A stretch of 23,414 bases of DNA from CAYIVF01 sp964366875 (GCA_964366875.1 CAYIVF010000008.1:1-23414); one strand, 5' to 3'; numbered from the stretch's first letter, positions 1-6,002 are shown. Notes: generated by a model from the letters alone, not told the origin. Translations and numbers: made by a program.

Positions 1-183
1 TAACATGTCCCCATTGCAACTTATAGATTTTTCGCAATCTGAGTCCTGCGTGCATTCTGGCGTAGGCGTCGGCGTAGGCGTTTGCGCTTGTACATAAAAA
101 GAGAATAAAAATAAAACAACCAGGCCTGAAAATAAAACAAATAATCCTGCTAAAATTATTTTTTTAAGAAAATTAAAACTCAT
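1..183 (-). CDS. Exported Cys-containing protein, N-terminal part only (cut by window edge)
   Basis: Reading leftwards from ATG at 183, the 61 visible codons stay open to the window edge. Residues 1-33 form a signal peptide: two lysines after a short start, then a long hydrophobic run (LAGLFVLFSGLVVLFLF) ending near VQAQ. A TPTPTPTP linker follows (encoded by a short ACGCCT-type tandem repeat on the minus strand), then a segment with C44, C50 and C56 (CTQDSDCEKSISC). The D-x-DC pattern resembles the Cys-rich tail of the exported protein at 16249-17244. Function is not recognisable; an envelope or surface protein is an inference. A promoter-like pair (-35 at 213-218, -10 at 190-195) puts the expected transcription start on the A of the ATG, so the mRNA may be leaderless. 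Confidence 0.8.
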   Translation of the reverse strand, partial: MSFNFLKKIILAGLFVLFSGLVVLFLFSFYVQAQTPTPTPTPECTQDSDCEKSISCNGDML

Positions 184-189
184 TGCTCT

Positions 190-218
190 ATTTTACCTTT
201 TTCAATTTCTAAAAACAA
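190..218 (-). promoter_or_regulatory. Promoter-like pair giving a leaderless start for the 1-183 gene
   Basis: On the minus strand TTGTTT (213-218) and TAAAAT (190-195) are separated by exactly 17 nt. Six bases lie between the -10 hexamer and the ATG at 183, so +1 would coincide with the start codon. The same TTGTTT-N17-TAAAAT pair occurs downstream of the second copy of the 30-bp repeat (2416-2444). A TTGACA inside the repeat (minus strand, 219-224) is too far from this -10 (24 nt) to pair with it. Confidence 0.5.
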
Positions 219-239
219 ATGTCAAGCTGTGGATAACTA
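210..239. repeat. 30-bp direct repeat, copy 1, with perfect DnaA-box-like 9-mer
   Basis: A 30-bp stretch identical to 2436-2465. Read on the minus strand it holds TTATCCACA (228-236), which matches the bacterial DnaA box consensus exactly, followed by GCTTGACA and a T-rich stretch. Each copy lies upstream of a minus-strand gene for an exported or anchored protein, so it looks like a shared promoter-proximal element rather than an origin; only one box is present per copy. Confidence 0.85.
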
Positions 240-253
240 AAAAATCAAAAAAC

Positions 254-281
254 TTGACAAGCCCTCTGGCTGTTGTATAAT
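254..281 (+). promoter_or_regulatory. Sigma70-type promoter for the 351-1535 gene
   Basis: Perfect TTGACA (254-259), 16-nt spacer, perfect TATAAT (276-281). The expected start is about 288, leaving a leader of some 60 nt that ends in a clear ribosome binding site (AAGGGGGAT, about 7 nt before ATG 351). This is the strongest consensus promoter in the window and serves a single gene. Confidence 0.85.
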
Positions 282-350
282 TAAGTCAGTAGACGATAAA
301 GTCTGTTCTTTGTCAAGGTTCGCAACCAAAAAACCAAGGGGGATACTCCA

Positions 351-1535
351 ATGAAACGAATCCTGTTCGCGGTGGTGTTTGTTGTTGTTTCTTCTTCCTA
401 TGCTGAAACTCAACAAGCGCAGCAGGAAGAAGGAGCGCAGAAGTTCGCTTTAAGCCAGGGCCAAGCTGAGGTCGCTCCCAAGATAATAACTTCAGTTGCT
501 GGAAGCCCTTGTTTCAAGCATACACAAGCTTCTTTCAGGGTTGGCGATAAGGCTGGCAACCTTGGACTGAGAGCTAATCTTGGAGCGTTAGCTAGCCGAA
601 AAGCCGAGATGAACATTGAAGTCAGGGGTAATGTGCAATATTACCTCTGCACACCTGAGGAAAGCGTCCTGGGTCTTGATAAACTTGACCCTACGCGATT
701 CAGGTACCTAGACAGAATAACGCGTTTCGATGATTTGCGCTGGAACCGGCTTAATGAAGAGGGCAAAAAGGAAATGAAGGAAACGCCGTTATGGATAACG
801 GTGGCTAAAGACCAAGCTATCTGGTTTAAGTCCGGAAACAGCTATACTGGTCTAAAGCCAACGGAGTTTATGCCTATGTGGAACTCTGTTGACGAGATGC
901 CCAAAAACTACCAAGAGAACAGCTTTCGTAGGGTAAAGGCTGGCACACCATTAGCCGTTGGACCAAAAAAAGACCGGGAAGAACATTCTGGCTGGAGAGA
1001 AAAATGGCCATACGACACTCCGCCTCCGATATGGAAGTCGGCCAAGTATGAATGGGTGTGCTGGACGCCTGTCCGCAACCCGGAAGATGTTCCTGTGATT
1101 AGGACTCTTGCCGAGAGCAACTTTGTTTTTGGCGGGGTTGTATTCTACTGGGACTCCCCGGCTCTAAACTCCGAAGCAAGCGCTGGTTCTGACCAGAAAC
1201 CAAAGCCAAAACCTCTGACGCTGAACTACAGGGCAAAGTTCAGCTCATTGGCCTGCTGTCTGATAAAGCAGTCGGAAATCAGCGACATTGAAGACCTGTC
1301 TCTGTTGGAGTTCAGGCAAGTCCCCTTGGATCAAAACCTCAGGGGACGCGTCTCTGTTGAGACAGGCGATGTCCTGGTCTTTTTGCTGGATAAGTATCAT
1401 CTGGCAATAAGACCCACAGAAGTGAAAAAGAGCGGCCCTTTGACCGCCGTGCTCTACCAACGCAAGTTCTGGCCAATCGCCTCAGTCGCATCGGTTGCAA
1501 CCAAAAAAGGCGACCTTACAAGGTCGGCCCGATAA
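351..1535 (+). CDS. Orphan exported protein of unknown function, GC-rich
   Basis: 394 residues beginning with a signal peptide (residues 1-18, MKRILFAVVFVVVSSSYA, AxA-like cleavage site SYA). The mature part is a soluble mixed alpha/beta-looking chain with no further membrane segment and few cysteines (PCFK, YLCT, VCW, ACC), plus a Lys/Pro spacer (KPKPKP) about residue 282-287. I do not recognise a family. The gene is a stand-alone unit: its own consensus promoter (254-281), a strong Shine-Dalgarno and a terminator (1580-1600). Its base composition (roughly half G+C) and codon choice stand apart from the AT-rich genes around it, which suggests acquisition or strong expression selection. A 12-bp direct repeat (GCAACCAAAAAA) lies in the leader (322-333) and again at the 3' end (1497-1508). 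Secretion to the envelope or outside is inferred from the signal peptide. Confidence 0.85.
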   Translation: MKRILFAVVFVVVSSSYAETQQAQQEEGAQKFALSQGQAEVAPKIITSVAGSPCFKHTQASFRVGDKAGNLGLRANLGALASRKAEMNIEVRGNVQYYLCTPEESVLGLDKLDPTRFRYLDRITRFDDLRWNRLNEEGKKEMKETPLWITVAKDQAIWFKSGNSYTGLKPTEFMPMWNSVDEMPKNYQENSFRRVKAGTPLAVGPKKDREEHSGWREKWPYDTPPPIWKSAKYEWVCWTPVRNPEDVPVIRTLAESNFVFGGVVFYWDSPALNSEASAGSDQKPKPKPLTLNYRAKFSSLACCLIKQSEISDIEDLSLLEFRQVPLDQNLRGRVSVETGDVLVFLLDKYHLAIRPTEVKKSGPLTAVLYQRKFWPIASVASVATKKGDLTRSAR

Positions 1536-1579
1536 CAAGCCTTCAAGGAAGTTTGCAGATTATCTCAAGATGTCTGCCA

Positions 1580-1600
1580 CAAGCCATGAGGGCTTTTTTA
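1580..1600 (+). terminator. Terminator of the 351-1535 gene
   Basis: AAGCC (1581-1585) and GGCTT (1591-1595) form a short stem with loop ATGAG, followed by a T run. It lies 45 bases after the stop codon at 1533-1535. The stem is short, so strength is uncertain. Confidence 0.65.
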
Positions 1601-1615
1601 TTTGCTTTTTGAGCG

Positions 1616-1631
1616 ATTGTCGCACAATAAA
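1616..1631. repeat. 16-bp repeat ATTGTCGCACAATAAA, copy 1
   Basis: Exact 16-bp match to 2490-2505. The core ATTGT-CGC-ACAAT is an inverted repeat with 5-bp arms. Both intergenic copies lie just past a gene end or terminator. A 13-bp portion also occurs inside miaA coding sequence near 19291-19304. Function unknown. Confidence 0.6.
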
Positions 1632-1683
1632 ATTACTTTTTGATTCTTTGAGTGAGGTATGTTGCAACTTGGCAGGTGGTTTA

Positions 1684-1791
1684 TTACTGAAACTCCACTC
1701 TTAAATCCATGCCAAAAATATCAGCAATTTTTTGCAAGGTATCTGTGGTAAAATTTTGCTGACCAGACTCCATCCTGGCCACATTACTTTG
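1684..1791 (-). pseudogene. Decayed XRE/Cro-type HTH protein, C-terminal fragment
   Basis: Minus-strand codons from 1791 to the TAA at 1684-1686 encode a segment reading QSNVARMESGQQ, then NFTTDTLQKIADIFG and MDLRVEFQ. This is the second half of a helix-turn-helix of the XRE/Cro type: recognition helix SNVARMESG, then the usual T-x-x-T-L-x-K-I-A helix and short C-terminal strand seen in HigA-like antitoxins and phage-type repressors. The codon directly upstream (1792-1794) is a TAG and no N-terminal half is visible further upstream, where sequence is very AT-rich. No toxin partner is seen. I read it as the remnant of a deleted regulator or antitoxin gene. It is the only coding trace in the 405-base gap 1536-1940; the rest of that gap holds two terminators and AT-rich spacer. 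Confidence 0.7.
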
Positions 1792-1835
1792 CTAAGTTAA
1801 TTTAGATTATTTTATTATACCGCATACAAACAAAA

Positions 1836-1866
1836 ACCTGCACACTCTCTTTCGGCAGGCGCAGGT
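1836..1866 (-). terminator. Terminator downstream of the 1941-2375 gene
   Basis: On the minus strand ACCTGCGC pairs with GTGCAGGT (one G-U) around a 15-nt loop, directly followed by TTTTTG. It lies 75 bases past the stop at 1941-1943 and is oriented to end that transcript. Confidence 0.7.
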
Positions 1867-1940
1867 GACTTCACTTATTATATTATATCAACCTAAACAC
1901 CAAGTATACCCTGTGTTAGAAGGGCACATAAGCAACACTT

Positions 1941-2375
1941 CTATTTTGTGTTAGTAGAGAAAGAAGGAAGAATGATAACTGACTGAGATTCCAACGAACC
2001 GTCTGACAACAGTTTTAAAGCGATATTAAGATTGTCAGCCGTTTTAATATCTTCAAACTTCGCGGCTTGCTGAACAGGAATCTTTTCTTTGTTTTGCGCA
2101 AAAGAATAAATCGGAGCATTGTCTTTTATCTTTATTGTTAATGTTTCTTCCCCGTATTTTAAGGTAATGTTTCTGCCTTCTATTTTGGTAACCTCTCCGT
2201 AAGCAACCGTAGAAGCAATTACTTTTGAAGACAACTTTTTTACAGCGGCCTCCATTTCTTCCGCTTTTTTAAGCAAAGGCGCGTCTTTTTGCGTTTGGAA
2301 AAAGATACCGACTCCCCCGCCCAATACAAAAACCGCAAGCACAACGATTATTAAAACTATTAAACTTCTGTTCAT
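1941..2375 (-). CDS. Small membrane-anchored protein of unknown function
   Basis: 144 residues from ATG 2375. Residues 5-27 (SLIVLIIVVLAVFVLGGGVGIFF) are an uncleaved-looking N-terminal membrane anchor; a coiled segment follows (KDAPLLKKAEEMEAAVKKLSSKV), then a small domain (TVAYGEVTKIEGRNITLKY, GEETLTIKIKD, IYSF) with alternating strands that looks like a short beta-barrel or OB-like fold, ending in a Ser/Thr-rich tail. The domain should face outside the cell. The pattern G-E-V-x-K-I-E-G-R-x-I-T-L-K recalls DUF5666-like beta domains, but I would not assign it. An upstream in-frame TTG at 2444 would add 23 Lys/Asn-rich residues before the anchor and lies inside the promoter, so ATG 2375 is preferred. 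A terminator lies downstream at 1836-1866. Confidence 0.8.
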   Translation of the reverse strand: MNRSLIVLIIVVLAVFVLGGGVGIFFQTQKDAPLLKKAEEMEAAVKKLSSKVIASTVAYGEVTKIEGRNITLKYGEETLTIKIKDNAPIYSFAQNKEKIPVQQAAKFEDIKTADNLNIALKLLSDGSLESQSVIILPSFSTNTK

Positions 2376-2415
2376 TATATTATTTAATTTAATTATATTG
2401 TTATATTGTTTCTTA

Positions 2416-2444
2416 ATTTTACTCCTTTTGTTTTTTAAAAACAA
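2416..2444 (-). promoter_or_regulatory. Promoter-like pair for the 1941-2375 gene
   Basis: Minus-strand TTGTTT (2439-2444) and TAAAAT (2416-2421) with a 17-nt spacer, positioned relative to the adjoining 30-bp repeat exactly as at 190-218. The expected start is about 2409, giving a leader of roughly 35 nt of almost pure A/T with no Shine-Dalgarno near the ATG. Confidence 0.5.
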
Positions 2445-2465
2445 ATGTCAAGCTGTGGATAACTA
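2436..2465. repeat. 30-bp direct repeat, copy 2, with perfect DnaA-box-like 9-mer
   Basis: Identical to 210-239; the minus-strand TTATCCACA lies at 2454-2462. Similarity continues past the repeat in a looser form (an A/G-rich AAAGG stretch, then TAAAAT), so the conserved unit is a whole promoter region of about 50 bp. Confidence 0.85.
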
Positions 2466-2489
2466 TAAGATTTAGGGTTTGGGGTTTAA

Positions 2490-2505
2490 ATTGTCGCACA
2501 ATAAA
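2490..2505. repeat. 16-bp repeat ATTGTCGCACAATAAA, copy 2
   Basis: Exact copy of 1616-1631, placed a few bases past the rnhB stop codon at 2511-2513. It may be a weak hairpin or a protein site; nothing else supports a role. Confidence 0.55.
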
Positions 2506-2510
2506 CAATC

Positions 2511-3176
2511 TCACGATTGACTCACCGGGTAAAAACTTTTCCTGTGGATTTTGCAAGGACCGAATTTTCGCAAATTGGCAAAATGCGCTTTTGTCGGATA
2601 ACCTTTATGTTGATTAAAGCCGTATTGAGGGTATTTTTTATGGTATTTTTGCATTTTTCTATCTCTTGTCACTTTTGCAAAAATTGAAGCTAGGGCGCAG
2701 GAAAAAACTTTCTGGTCTGCTTTTATAATGGCCTTCTGCAATATATTTATATTCAATTTCATACTTCCATCAACAATTAAAAAATCTACATTTCCTCTCA
2801 GCTTGCCCTGAGTTTGGCGAAGGGCTTTTTTCATCGCCAATTTTGTCGCCTCTAAAATATTTATTTTATCTATAACTTTTTCTGAGACTATGCCTATCCC
2901 CCATTTAATATTAGGATGATTTATCAAGACATTATAAATTTCTTCTCTTTTCTTCGGAGATAACTTTTTTGAATCTTGAACGCCAAAATTTTTAATTTTG
3001 GCGGAGAGCCGAGCACCGAACATATTTTTTGTGTTCTGGTGCACTGGCTTAATAATTACTGCTCCTGCCACCACCGGTCCCGCCAAAGGCCCTCGTCCGG
3101 CCTCATCCAATCCCGCCACCCACTTATATCCCTTTTTCCACAACCTTTTTTCCTCATTAAAATTCGGATATTTCAT
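2511..3176 (-). CDS. rnhB: Ribonuclease HII
   Basis: 221 residues. Cuts the RNA strand of RNA-DNA hybrids and removes single ribonucleotides from DNA. All family marks are present: GLDEAGRGPLAGPVVAGAV (catalytic D24, E25), DSKKLSPKKRE (68-77), VDG with D136, D154 before the ALASIFAKVTRDR helix, and YGFNQHKGYPTKAH near the C-terminus. Start ATG 3176 lies about 20 residues before the first motif, as usual. The odd part is two in-frame additions that coincide with palindromes in the DNA: residues about 58-66 (SAKIKNFGV; the stretch between GAV and DSKK is roughly twice the length I expect) and residues about 118-127 (ALRQTQGKLR), between the AMKKA helix and the DFLIVDG strand. Both should be surface loops, so activity is probably kept. 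No Shine-Dalgarno; a terminator separates it from the ipk gene upstream. Confidence 0.96.
   Translation of the reverse strand: MKYPNFNEEKRLWKKGYKWVAGLDEAGRGPLAGPVVAGAVIIKPVHQNTKNMFGARLSAKIKNFGVQDSKKLSPKKREEIYNVLINHPNIKWGIGIVSEKVIDKINILEATKLAMKKALRQTQGKLRGNVDFLIVDGSMKLNINILQKAIIKADQKVFSCALASIFAKVTRDRKMQKYHKKYPQYGFNQHKGYPTKAHFANLRKFGPCKIHRKSFYPVSQS
2805..2825. repeat. Palindromic element inside rnhB (GCCCT...AGGGC)
   Basis: GCCCT (2805-2809) and AGGGC (2821-2825) flank GAGTTTGGCGA. This resembles the widespread short hairpin repeats of the CCCTGAGC-type ending in GAAGGG, seen dispersed in many bacterial genomes (from memory). Read in the rnhB frame it yields LRQTQGK, a peptide typical of such repeats when they fall in genes. 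Confidence 0.7.
2981..3003. repeat. Perfect 10-bp inverted repeat inside rnhB
   Basis: CGCCAAAATT (2981-2990), TTT, AATTTTGGCG (2994-3003): a perfect 10-bp palindrome in coding sequence, next to GAGAGCCGAGCACCGAAC. A GAAC tetranucleotide bounds the block on both sides (2978-2981 and 3018-3021), which could be an insertion scar or chance. It falls in the loop that is longer than usual in this RNase HII. Confidence 0.8.
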
Positions 3177-3197
3177 ATTACATATTTTAACATAAAT

Positions 3198-3223
3198 AAA
3201 AAACGGGCTAAAGTCCGTTTTTT
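3198..3223 (-). terminator. Terminator between ipk and rnhB
   Basis: AAAAAACGG (3198-3206) pairs with CCGTTTTTT (3215-3223) around an 8-nt loop. On the minus strand it follows the ipk stop (3240-3242) and precedes rnhB, ending in a T run in both directions. Confidence 0.8.
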
Positions 3224-3239
3224 AGGCAGGAGATTTTAT

Positions 3240-4043
3240 TTAAAGCATCAGACGTGTCCCGATTGGCTTACCAGCCAGCGCTTTGGTTAGGTTGCCGGGC
3301 CTGAGACCATTGAAAATAATTACTTCTTTTCCTCGAAGACTAAGCATCGTTCGGAGTTTTCCCGTCATCCCGCCAGTCGTATCATACTGGCTTTTTTGTT
3401 CGTTCATCTTTTTAAGTAGGCGTCTCAAATTTTTTCGGGAGAGAAAAGGAAGTGGTTGTGTATTACCTGAGGGAGGAAACTTATCAAAAACACCATCAAC
3501 ATCGCTTGCAAAAATTATTCTGGAAACAGGGAATGCTTTGGCTAACAGAACAGCTAATCTATCAGCTGAGACAACAACAGCTTGTTTTTTCTGGGTCAGT
3601 CCCATATCACCGCCCAGCAGAGGAATAAAACCAGCGTCTAGTATTTGTTTGAGGTGGTAAAGATTAAAAAGGACCATTGCATTATTCTTTTCATTTAAAA
3701 CTGCGCTAGTTTGAAGCGGTAAAACCGGTAATTTGGCAGCCCGAAAGTTATCTGTTAACAAATTGGCCATATGGCGCATTGAGCAGACGATTTCGGCAAA
3801 ACCCAAAAGTCGGGAGCCGGTCAAAGGTCGTTCAAGAAGTTTGTGCTGATAAACTAATGGATGACCAAAAGAGCCAGCGCCATGGAGAAGAATTATTCTG
3901 GTTTTGGGAGAACGTTGAATAAATAGTTTTAATTCTTTGGCTAGCTGTTGGACTGCCGCTTCTCTGATTCGCGGCCGACCGCTCGATTTCTCAGTAATTA
4001 CACTCCCACCGAATTTTAAAATAATAATTTGGTTCTTAACCAT
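3240..4043 (-). CDS. Isopentenyl phosphate kinase (amino acid kinase fold)
   Basis: 267 residues. Predicted to phosphorylate isopentenyl phosphate to isopentenyl diphosphate with ATP, the last step of the archaeal-type alternative mevalonate route. Visible marks in order: ILKFGGSVITEKS (8-20, nucleotide binding), LLHGAGSFGHPLV (52-64) with H61 where archaeal isopentenyl phosphate kinases keep the catalytic histidine, FIPLLGGDMGL, FASDVDGVFDKFP, and YDTTGGMTGKL near the C-terminus. Length matches the family (about 245-265). Other amino acid kinases (UMP kinase, glutamate 5-kinase, fosfomycin kinase) are less likely because GSFGH and DTTGGMTGK are characteristic here. G+C content is visibly higher than in the genes on either side, suggesting separate ancestry. 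It is monocistronic: gap upstream, terminator downstream. Confidence 0.85.
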   Translation of the reverse strand: MVKNQIIILKFGGSVITEKSSGRPRIREAAVQQLAKELKLFIQRSPKTRIILLHGAGSFGHPLVYQHKLLERPLTGSRLLGFAEIVCSMRHMANLLTDNFRAAKLPVLPLQTSAVLNEKNNAMVLFNLYHLKQILDAGFIPLLGGDMGLTQKKQAVVVSADRLAVLLAKAFPVSRIIFASDVDGVFDKFPPSGNTQPLPFLSRKNLRRLLKKMNEQKSQYDTTGGMTGKLRTMLSLRGKEVIIFNGLRPGNLTKALAGKPIGTRLML

Positions 4044-4137
4044 TGATAAAAAACTTTTCTTTGTTTATCCATTTTTATTTATATATCGCAATAATTTGTC
4101 TGATAATTAATCCATTCTGTTTTATATAATCTCCATT

Positions 4138-4521
4138 TTATTGTTTAAAAAATTCTTCAAGGGTCGCCTTGACACTCGGGATATACTCTAAACTTTGCCA
4201 CTCATCCTTAGAAATCCACTTGAATTCTGTATGCTCCTTGCTTAGTAGCACTTCTCCGCCAATCAAAGTTGACCTGAAGGCGTATTTATCAATTTTTTTA
4301 GGATAATGGTAAATGTAAAAATAATCGCTTTCTGGTTTAACTTTTAAACCGCTCTCCTCAGCGACCTCCCTTTTAACGGCCTCCTGTAAGGTTTCGTTCT
4401 TTTCCACTCCTCCTCCAGGCAAATCCCAAAGACCAGGACAGGATTCATCTTTAGAGCTTCTTTTTAGAATAAGAATTCTGCCCAGATTATCTGCGATGAT
4501 AACATTAACACCTCTTTTCAT
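4138..4521 (-). CDS. Nudix hydrolase
   Basis: 127 residues from ATG 4521. A complete Nudix box (GGVEKNETLQEAVKREVAEESGL; pattern G-x5-E-x7-REV-x-EE-x-G-L) sits about residues 38-60 after the first strand pair RGVNVIIADNLGRILILKRS. LWDLPGG precedes it. Such enzymes hydrolyse a nucleoside diphosphate linked to another group; the substrate cannot be told. The alternative ATG at 4593 would add 24 residues ahead of the fold and overlap the upstream Nudix gene by 46 bases, so 4521, right at the domain start, is preferred. Last gene of the minus-strand run 8412-4138. Confidence 0.9.
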   Translation of the reverse strand: MKRGVNVIIADNLGRILILKRSSKDESCPGLWDLPGGGVEKNETLQEAVKREVAEESGLKVKPESDYFYIYHYPKKIDKYAFRSTLIGGEVLLSKEHTEFKWISKDEWQSLEYIPSVKATLEEFFKQ

Positions 4522-4547
4522 ATTTTTATTTATCTTGAATATAGTTT

Positions 4548-4997
4548 TTAATCCCAGCCATGTTCGCTGTAAAATATTTTGTTTTTGATGCAACCTATCG
4601 CTTGTTTAATATATGGAATAACATTTTCCGGCAGATTGTTTAAATCAAACCAGGATAAATCATCGCATTTATAAGGTTCTTTATTTTTGATTTCACCGTC
4701 CCATTTTTCAGCGATAAAAAACACATCTACTCTTTCATTGTTTTCTTTGGTGCCAGAGTTTCTATGCATTATGTGAATCACTTTTAAATCCTCTGGTTTT
4801 AACAATATTCCTGCTTCTTCTTTTACTTCTCTGATTACACATTTAGTATATGTTTCTCCTTTATCAACATGTCCTGCAATCATACTATATTTACCATCCT
4901 CATAGCCAGTGTTAAAGCGTCTTTGAAGCAAAATTTTATTATCTTTTATCAAAACCAAATAAGAAGCGGGTATAATTTTATGCCTTTCTTTCGCCAT
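4548..4997 (-). CDS. Nudix hydrolase
   Basis: 149 residues. The Nudix box is GHVDKGETYTKCVIREVKEEAGI (about residues 42-64), with KYSMIAGHV just before it, and a C-terminal LSWFDLNNLPENVIPY segment typical of cytoplasmic nucleotide-sugar or dNTP-cleaning Nudix proteins. It is a second, distinct Nudix enzyme beside the gene at 4138-4521 (the boxes and flanks differ), so not a recent duplication. No Shine-Dalgarno; the leader is A/T-rich. Confidence 0.92.
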   Translation of the reverse strand: MAKERHKIIPASYLVLIKDNKILLQRRFNTGYEDGKYSMIAGHVDKGETYTKCVIREVKEEAGILLKPEDLKVIHIMHRNSGTKENNERVDVFFIAEKWDGEIKNKEPYKCDDLSWFDLNNLPENVIPYIKQAIGCIKNKIFYSEHGWD

Positions 4998-5029
4998 GTT
5001 TTTATAAATATAAAATCATTACAAATTCG

Positions 5030-5512
5030 TCAATTAATTTTTATCTCTAACTCAATTTCATCTTTCAGGGGAATACCGTTTTGACCAATCAAAGGAATTT
5101 GCGGTTTTATTTTCCTTGAAATTTTTATAGCATTAGGATAAATTTTTACTATATTAAAGCCTCTTTTTTGCCAAAATTTTAGCGCATTTAAATTATCATT
5201 AGTTGTAATAAGCCAAATTATTTTAACTTTTTTTATTTTCGCCAATTTTATAACTTTCTCTAAAAGAGAGTTCCCGATTCCTTTTCTTTTTAAAAAACTA
5301 TTGAGAGTGACAATTTCAATTTTCCCCCTGACAAGTTTAAAAGTTACTAACCCAACTTTTTTGTTGTTAATTTCAGCAATAAAACCTTCTAATTCTTCGG
5401 GTTTATGAATTTTTCCTTTGCTAACAACGAAATCTCCATTCCAATAATCAATGAAAATCTTTTTTATCCAATTTATGTCGCTTGGTTTAATTTTTCTTAT
5501 TGTTATTTTCAT
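5030..5512 (-). CDS. GNAT-family N-acetyltransferase
   Basis: 160 residues from ATG 5512. Opens with the usual MKITIRKIKPSDINWIKK strand-helix, has VGLVTFKLVRGKIEIVTL strands, and an acetyl-CoA pyrophosphate loop KRKGIGNSLLEKVIKLAK (motif Q/R-x-x-G-x-G/A variant). NDNLNALKFWQKRGFNIV is the classical C-terminal helix-strand (motif B). The acceptor substrate is unknown. A TTG-side extension to 5533 (MVLCFTQ) is less likely than the ATG where the fold begins. Gap to the upstream Nudix gene is 22 bases, consistent with one transcript. Confidence 0.88.
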   Translation of the reverse strand: MKITIRKIKPSDINWIKKIFIDYWNGDFVVSKGKIHKPEELEGFIAEINNKKVGLVTFKLVRGKIEIVTLNSFLKRKGIGNSLLEKVIKLAKIKKVKIIWLITTNDNLNALKFWQKRGFNIVKIYPNAIKISRKIKPQIPLIGQNGIPLKDEIELEIKIN

Positions 5513-5534
5513 TTGCGTAAAACATAGTACCATG

Positions 5535-5987
5535 TTACCAAGAATGTAATTTCAAATACTCAAAGGCCTTGATAATGTAGTTTTTAACATTGTCGTGTGT
5601 AAATTCATAATTATTAATCTCATCTTCACCTACCCATCTAACAGCTATTGTGTCCTCTAATGGTTTAGGTTCACCACTCTTATATTTACATAAAAAAACA
5701 TTAGCAAGAACTAAAAGATCATCTTCTTCGTGCTGAAAAGTGTTGTTAATTAGAAGATACATTTCATCTTCAACTTCAATCCCGACCTCCTCTAATATCT
5801 CTTTTTTGACCGTTTTCTCTAGGGTATGCCAAACAGCGCCTGTTTCTTCAAGCTTGCCACCTGGCGGAGACCAACGCCCGGGCACATGCTTTTCTTCAAA
5901 CGATCTCTGCGCTAAAAGAATTTTTCCATCTTTTACTACTACGCCATTAACTATCACACAATATTTATTCTTTTCTAATTTTTTCAT
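5535..5987 (-). CDS. Nudix hydrolase with extended box
   Basis: 150 residues. RWSPPGGKLEETGAVWHTLE followed by KTVKKEILEEVGIEV is a Nudix box in which the loop between the glycine and the REUxEE helix is about four residues longer than the canonical G-x5-E-x7-RE spacing, and R is replaced by K. The metal-binding glutamates KEILEEVG are intact, so activity is likely. The VPGRWSPPGG approach resembles Nudix proteins acting on nucleotides or on capped or sugar substrates, but the substrate is unknown. Third Nudix gene of the run; 15 bases after the CYTH gene stop. Confidence 0.88.
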   Translation of the reverse strand: MKKLEKNKYCVIVNGVVVKDGKILLAQRSFEEKHVPGRWSPPGGKLEETGAVWHTLEKTVKKEILEEVGIEVEDEMYLLINNTFQHEEDDLLVLANVFLCKYKSGEPKPLEDTIAVRWVGEDEINNYEFTHDNVKNYIIKAFEYLKLHSW

Positions 5988-6002
5988 TATTTTTCTAAAT
6001 TT

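Noticed and set aside
1320..1347. Inverted repeat GTCCCCT / AGGGGAC inside the 351-1535 gene, and CGACCTT-AC-AAGGTCG at 1511-1526
   Set aside because: The first has a 14-base loop and no T run; the second is at the 3' end of the coding sequence. Neither is matched elsewhere, so I do not call them elements.
3283..3660. Plus-strand open frame of 125 codons opposite ipk
   Set aside because: Antisense shadow; ipk motifs are unambiguous on the minus strand.
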